Positions 55,819 to 64,000 of a stretch of DNA of 64,000 nucleotides are shown in pieces. Position numbers and translations under genes: made by a program. The notes beneath the pieces are model-generated. The model was given only the letters and a program-made list of their open reading frames with translations. It searched no databases and was not told the DNA's origin. Positions within the stretch are counted from its first letter, which is position 1, and every line of letters starts with the position of its first letter. The DNA comes from Stachybotrys elegans (taxonomy: Eukaryota; Ascomycota; Sordariomycetes; Hypocreales; Stachybotryaceae): NCBI GenBank assembly GCA_020746835.1, contig JAGPNK010000008.1, positions 1,736,001-1,800,000 on the forward strand. Reading direction: 5' to 3'.

Positions 55819-56135
55819 GTATTCATGTCGAGTATGGTCCTTGGATCGGAATGAGCGGACTTGTAGCTAGCATTATTCACGTTTATTGGCCCCGCCATGA
55901 GATGTCTCGATTTCAAGTTCATGGGTCGTTTGAGAAGCCAACACATCAACGCAGTGGACATGATCAAAATCTTTCGTTGGAGAACAACTAATGAATGATC
56001 CAAGTTAAAGTGTGTGGCAAGTATAGGATCATGGTGAACAGAACAACAATCGTTCTATCAATCTAGCGAAGGCCACTAATCACAATATTGAACGTCAATC
56101 TAACCCATCCATTAAAGCAAGTCCCTCCGTAACTA
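55819..56135. other. Convergent 3' region
   Basis: 317 nt between the P450 pseudogene and IleRS stop codons; no gene seen. Confidence 0.5.
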
Positions 56136-59100
56136 CTAAAGTTTGACCAAACGGAGCTTTAGCACCAGGTTTCCCATGACTTGTTCCTCCTCTGCAACTG
56201 TCGGGCCGTCATCTGGCTGTGCAGACCCTTTGTTGAGTCTTCCCCGGAATGCAGCCGCAAACATGTCATTTTGTGACGACACCATCTCCTCAAACTTGAG
56301 GCCATCGGGGTTAGAGACAATGACATAGTCTACCCTAATATCGTCAGTCGGCACAAGGCCGGCTTTCTTTCGTAGTCTCTGGACTCGATTCGTGATGGCG
56401 CGTGCCAGTCCCTCGTCATTTAGTTCCGCGTGCGCTGCGGTATCAAGCAAGATGACAATGTCATCAGAGAATGTTGGTTCCCACTGGGGGGAATTTTCCT
56501 CGGCTTTCTTATTGCCGTCTTTTCCAATGACTCGTACAAGTGTAAGATCATCTTCCCCGAGCTGTATGCCATTGAGAGTCATCGTCTTCTCGTCTCTGTA
56601 CTGCTTCAGCTGTGCCTGGGTCAAGTTCGGAAGCGCATTGCGGACAATCTGAACGTCCTTCTTGAGCTTCTTGCCCAGAGTTGGCCAATCAACCTTCGCC
56701 TCGAGCAAGATATTATACTCTTCCTCATTCTCGGTCAAAATGACATCGCGGACATTGAGCTCCTCTTGAACGTAGGACTTTAGCGATTCAATATCCGACA
56801 GCTGCTGGCTGTCTGCAATGACCACCAGTGTGAGAAGAGGCGTCCTTAGGGCCAAGGTGCGGCGTTCTCTAGCCAATCTGCCAAGCTGTATCACCTTCTG
56901 CATCGAGAAAACTCGTCGCTCGATCACTTCGTCAAAAAGCGCTTCCTGAACAGTGGGGAAGGGAAGGAAGTGGACGCTGCGTGAATCTTTGAATTCTTCC
57001 AGGATGCTACCAAGTTGAGGCTTCAACAGTTGGTAGATATGCTCAGTGATGAATGGGATAAACGGAGCCAAAGCCCGGATCATGGTGAAGAGGACTTGGA
57101 TCAGAGTGTTCAGCGCCGCCGTAGTGTCTTCGATGCCAAGACCTGCCACGCCCTTGAGGCGCTTTCGATTAAATCGAATGTACCAGTTCGTTAGGTTGTC
57201 AAGCACCTGGAGAAGCCTTGGTACAACTGTGTACAGGCGATACCCTATGCAACAGTGTTAGCATGAGAGGAAGGATGTTACAAGATCCATGTACTAACCA
57301 AGCATCTCTTGGTCCATGAATCGCAGCAGACTCTGGCAATCAGCCAAAATCCATCGGTCCATAACATTCTGTACTCCCTTTTCTCCAAGTCCAGACTGGG
57401 CGGCGAAGCTTGTGCCGGTCGTCTTCTCGAACAGGAGAGCCTGCTCATGGAAGAAGCGGAAGCAATTCCATAGCGGGAGCAGAATTTGGGAGATGATCTC
57501 CTTCACCCCCGACTCCTTGAAGCGGATCGACTCTGCTCTCACAACGGGTGAATTGATGAGATAGAGTCGCAACGCGTCAGAGCCATAGGAATCAAGAATG
57601 ACCCGCGGGTCTGGGTAGTTCTTCAAGCTCTTTGACATTTTCTTGCCGTCCTCTGCCAAAACAATGCCGTTGACGATGGCGTTGCGGAATGGTGAAGTGT
57701 TGAAAAGCTTGTTTCCGAGCACCATGAGGGTATAAAACCATCCACGAGTCTGATCAAGACCTTCAGCAATGAAATCAGCCGGGAAACGCTGGCCCACAAA
57801 GCTGTCGGCATCCTTGAATGGATAATGATTGGACGCGTAGGGCATGCTTCCGGACTCAAACCTAGGCATTTGTAAGTATGTAAAAAGACAGTTGAGCAGG
57901 ATTATTTGCATACCAGCAGTCGAATATCTCGTCAATTCGACGCAGGGTACCCTTGCCTTGTCTTGAGGGGATGGTAATGCCGTCAACCACGTCGCGGTGA
58001 ATATTGTCGAGACTACCAGTAAACCCACTCAATTGCCTCAACTCCTCAATGCTTCCCACGCAGACGATCTCTTCATAGTCATCGCTGGCCCAGATTGGTA
58101 TGGGCGTCCCCCAATAGCGATTGCGAGAAACGTTCCAATCATGGGCATTGACAACCCAATTGGTAAAGCGCTTCTCTTTCACGAATTGGGGTACCCATGT
58201 TGTAGCCTCGAGGTTATCGAGGATGTCGGGGATTGAGTCCTTGACCTTGATGAACCATGATGATATCGCCCGTCTAATGAGCTGCGTGTCGGACCTCCAG
58301 CAGAATTTGTCAACATGGTTGACTCGACTTTCCATCAAGAGACGCCCGGTTGACCTCAGGTCCTTGAGGATTGCTTTATCAGCTGCCTTGACGTGCTGGC
58401 CTGCGTACTCTGAGATCTCGCTTGTGAATTGACCCTTGTCATCCACGGGACACGGCGGCAGGCGCTGGGGTGTAATGAAACCCGCAGCTACCGCTGCATC
58501 GTAATCTTCCTGGCCAAAAGCAGGAGCCTGGTGAACAAGGCCTGTGCCTTCAGTTGCCTCCACGTAATCGGCTGCAATGACTTGAAAACAGTCTGAGAAG
58601 CTGTGGCTAAAGTAGTGAAAGAGAGGCCTGTACTTCCACCCGACCATGGACTTTCCGGGGATCCTCTCGAGGACTTTGTACTTTGCCTTCTTCGGATCCT
58701 TATACAGCATCGACAGCCCAACCTCCAAGAGAATGTACCGTTTTCCGGTTTTCTCGTCAAGGATTTCAATGTACTCCAAATCAGGATGAAGTGCAATAAG
58801 CAGGTTTGACGGAAGGGTCCATGGTGTTGTCGTGTAGATAACGAGCGAGGTGTTCTCTTTTCCTGGTACCCCTAGAATAGGAAAGGCTACCAGTATAGCA
58901 GGGTCTTGCGTCATCTTCTCGTTTTGTTTCGATTCCATGTGACTGAGAGGCGTGCACAACGCGGTTGAATACGGCATTATTTGGTACGCTCGGTAGACCT
59001 GACCTTTGTCGAAAAGCTGCTTGAAAACCCACCAGCACGACTCCATAAAGCTGACATCCATGGACTAATCGCCAGTTAGTCTTCGTCTTCGCAAACGCAG

Positions 59101-59664
59101 GCAAGTTCACCTTGTAATCATTGTCGAAATCAATCCAGCGGCCTAAGCGTTCGATCGTGTCCCTCCATTCTGCGGAATATCTCATGACAATTGCTTTGCA
59201 TTCTGCATTGTACTTCTCGATGCCCATTTGCATGACCGCGTCACGACCCGATATGCCAAGTCGTTTGTCAATCTCATATTCAATGGGAAGGCCGTGAGTG
59301 TCCCATCCAAAACGGCGAGCGACATGATAGCCTTTCATGGACCAGTAACGCGGTATGATATCCTTGATCGTCGAGGTAAGGAGGTGGCCATAGTGTGGCA
59401 AGCCTAGGCGTCGTCAGTTGGACTCGCGTTTCAGTCGGCACCTTAAAGAGCTATCTATACCAGTTGCTACAGCACTCTGAGTTAGCTACAAAAACAACAG
59501 AGTGCTTCATTGGTGGTCTGAGCAAAACACGTACCAAAGGGAGGGCCATCATAAAAAGTGAAATGCGGCTGGTCCTGGGTCAGTTTCAACTGTGTTTGAA
59601 ATGCATCAATTTTTCTCCAGTATTTAATAATCTCCTCTTCTGTTTTGGGAAAATTGATATTCAT
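56136..59664 (-). CDS. Isoleucyl-tRNA synthetase, cytoplasmic type
   Basis: Seven exons: 59535..59664, microexon 59461..59466, 59111..59403, 57914..59064, 57299..57861, 57244 down to 56136, with introns of 46-68 nt; that is six coding segments plus a possible upstream non-coding exon. 1083 aa, the size of eukaryotic cytoplasmic IleRS. Class I motifs: HYGH at residues 49-52 in PPFATGLPHYGH and KMSKS near 597. The editing domain shows [11 protein letters not shown] and [14 protein letters not shown]. The anticodon-binding part has [19 protein letters not shown]. It charges tRNA-Ile and edits Val-tRNA. Some blocks that I recall as very conserved in fungal cytoplasmic IleRS differ here (for example [12 protein letters not shown] after STALCTP), so a second, divergent copy is possible. 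The start at 59664 has an AAG just upstream, so a further 5' exon cannot be excluded. Confidence 0.9.
59461..59466 (-). other. 6-nt microexon of the IleRS gene
   Basis: CAACTG, flanked by TGTAG before and GTATAG after on the minus strand. It is needed to spell Ala-Thr-Gly between PPF and LPHYGH; skipping it stays in frame but deletes Ala-Thr from the conserved ATP-site loop. Confidence 0.75.
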
Positions 59665-60487
59665 CTTGGAATGAAAGGCAGAAGTCAGTATCAATCTGGT
59701 ATTCCCACAGTATGTCCCTAAGGGGTTTCTTCTGACTAGAATGCTTGAGTAAGGGGATGATGGACAGGTTCGGATGCTGAAAGCGCGGGCGACGGTAATA
59801 AAAGTGCATGAATGACTCACCTTTTCACGGGATATTGTTCTGCCTGAGCGGCGGATATCAAGAAATGTTGGTTCTGTACACACCAAATCTGGAAACACCG
59901 CGTGGCGCAGTTGCGGCGGAACGGAATGACGTGCAAGGGCTTTGCTTTGGTATGGTTGTAGGTGCAAATTGACGCCAAAGGTTAGCAGATTAATCAAGCT
60001 GACTTTCCTCTGTCATGGCGCATGTCGCTGTCCTCGACAGTCTCTCAACCGACAGACCTTGCAACAATAATGTTGGGGCTTGCAAGGCTGATGTCTTTGG
60101 CGATGGTTTTCCCCTTTGTAACTAAAAATGTAGCCCCAATCGTGATAATCTAAACTGACCAAAGGTCTTTGTCGCTAACGTCCTGATGAATGGCACTGCG
60201 GGGTCGGTAGGATGCAAGCTTCTACGGAATATCGGCTGCTTCATTGTTTGGGCTCGTAGGGGATGGGGTACCAGCATTCACCATGGAGAGAACACGTCAC
60301 ACTATGAACAAGGCAACACAGATTTAAGTTGTAAATTCACCTTAAAGCAATCCACATATTAACCAAGGCAGTCATATCATGTTGAGAAGCTGGATGAACC
60401 CAGGTTGCTTTCATCTCACAGCATTCCCAACCCCGTCCCGTGACGTGCTTCGGAATCCCTTCAAGCATTCTTGTGGTGCCTCGGGAG
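59665..60487. other. Intergenic, IleRS promoter side
   Basis: The reading frame of IleRS stays open upstream to 59997 but looks non-coding. It probably holds the IleRS promoter and 5' UTR and the xylanase 3' end. Confidence 0.45.
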
Positions 60488-63395
<2,908 letters not shown>

Positions 63396-64000
63396 ATGAA
63401 GACCATCGGCTTGGCTCTGCTGGCGCTTGGCAGCTCCTTGGGAGTAAGCCATGGCCAGACAGCCTGCGCCAACTTGCGGCCGCCTACCATTCCGGGCGCA
63501 ACCATCCTCCGAACCGAGGCAAGAGAGGTCCTCAATTATCACACTGGCGGTTTCGAAGCCGCAGCCAATGGTTGCGTCATCAACACCTGGCTCACTCACG
63601 GCAACTCGGGCGACGAGGTGCTCGTCAGGATATGGCTTCCCTTGCAGGGCCGCCATGAGTGGAATGGGTACTTGAACGGCATCGGAGGCGCAAGGTTCAG
63701 CGCCGGTGAATGCACCGAGCGTGTCTCGTTTGCTGAAGCAACTCCTGCCAACCTCGCCCGTCTTGGCTACGCCTCGGTGTGCACCGACGCCGGAGTTGGC
63801 CATATTCAGCCGGGCAATACCATCACCTGGGCACACAACCAGCAGCTTCTCCGAAATTTTGCATACCTGAGCGTCCACGAAATGACCGTGATCGCAAAGG
63901 CCATCGCAAATGACTATTTCGGCCGCCCTCCGTCGCATAGCTTCTTCTTCGGGGTTGGCCGTGGCGGACAGCAAGGCTACATTGCGGCCGAGCGATACCC
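63396..64000 (+). CDS. Tannase/feruloyl-esterase family protein, 5' part, catalytic Ser absent
   Basis: An open frame from ATG 63396 runs off the window; 201 codons are visible. The signal peptide is MKTIGLALLALGSSLGVSHG. Family blocks seen include TWLTHGNSGDEVLVRIWLP, WNGYLNGIGGARFSAGE and LARLGYASVCTDAGVGH. The nucleophile elbow, G-C-S-x-G-G-R-Q-G in active tannases and feruloyl esterases, reads GVGRGGQQG at residues 186-194: the Cys is Val187 and the catalytic Ser is Gly188. The frame is otherwise clean, so this is not an obvious pseudogene. Esterase activity by the usual mechanism is unlikely; a binding or other role is possible. The rest of the gene lies outside the window. Confidence 0.88.
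   Translation, partial: MKTIGLALLALGSSLGVSHGQTACANLRPPTIPGATILRTEAREVLNYHTGGFEAAANGCVINTWLTHGNSGDEVLVRIWLPLQGRHEWNGYLNGIGGARFSAGECTERVSFAEATPANLARLGYASVCTDAGVGHIQPGNTITWAHNQQLLRNFAYLSVHEMTVIAKAIANDYFGRPPSHSFFFGVGRGGQQGYIAAERY

Noticed and set aside
59665..59997. N-terminal extension of IleRS upstream of MNINFPK
   Set aside because: The extension resembles non-coding sequence; a mitochondrial form was considered, but the extension has no continuous family support.

Overview
The window is from the nuclear genome of a filamentous ascomycete (Pezizomycotina). The evidence is genes broken by short GT-AG introns of about 40-130 nt, a Zn2Cys6 regulator, a CFEM-type seven-helix receptor, a HET-domain protein, a DUF6604-type protein and fungal secreted hydrolases (GH20, GH55, GH11-CBM1, tannase family). 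A Sordariomycete, probably Hypocreales, is my inference from gene content; no rRNA or marker gene is present to prove it. Exon structures were built by hand from splice sites, reading-frame phase and family motifs. No tRNA, rRNA or CRISPR array was recognised.

Layout. 0.6-3.4 kb: secreted subtilisin. 4-12.6 kb: a co-directional set of Zn2Cys6 regulator, FAD-dependent fumarate-reductase/tricarballylate-dehydrogenase-like enzyme, MFS anion transporter and ThDP enzyme, which looks like a small carboxylic-acid catabolic cluster. 13-17 kb: secreted GH20 hexosaminidase and an alcohol acetyltransferase, convergent. 18-27 kb: a putative sesquiterpenoid locus, with a class I terpene synthase (9 exons) divergent from a cytochrome P450 (8 exons), flanked by two seven-helix membrane proteins, one with a CFEM ectodomain. 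29-30 kb: a decayed LysM/chitin-binding gene and a small hypothetical gene. 30.8-42.8 kb: a minus-strand run of HET protein, polytopic membrane protein, small helical protein whose 3' end carries a MITE-like element, DUF6604 protein and an odd GMC oxidoreductase. 43.6-52.5 kb: GH55 beta-1,3-glucanase with new C-terminal modules, secreted zincin protease, ankyrin protein and a Kex2-processed cysteine-rich secreted protein. 52.5-54 kb: TA-rich, RIP-like DNA and degenerate repeats. 54-64 kb: a P450 pseudogene, a cytoplasmic-type isoleucyl-tRNA synthetase with a 6-nt microexon, a GH11-polyGly-CBM1 xylanase, and the start of a tannase-family protein that has lost its catalytic serine.

The most interesting candidates are the terpene synthase/P450 pair, the MITE that supplies the stop codon of its host gene, the apparently non-catalytic tannase homologue, and the IleRS gene (microexon, and sequence divergence that could mean a second copy). 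Several genes carry clear lesions, and the window mixes housekeeping-like and accessory material, as in subtelomeric or otherwise dynamic fungal regions.
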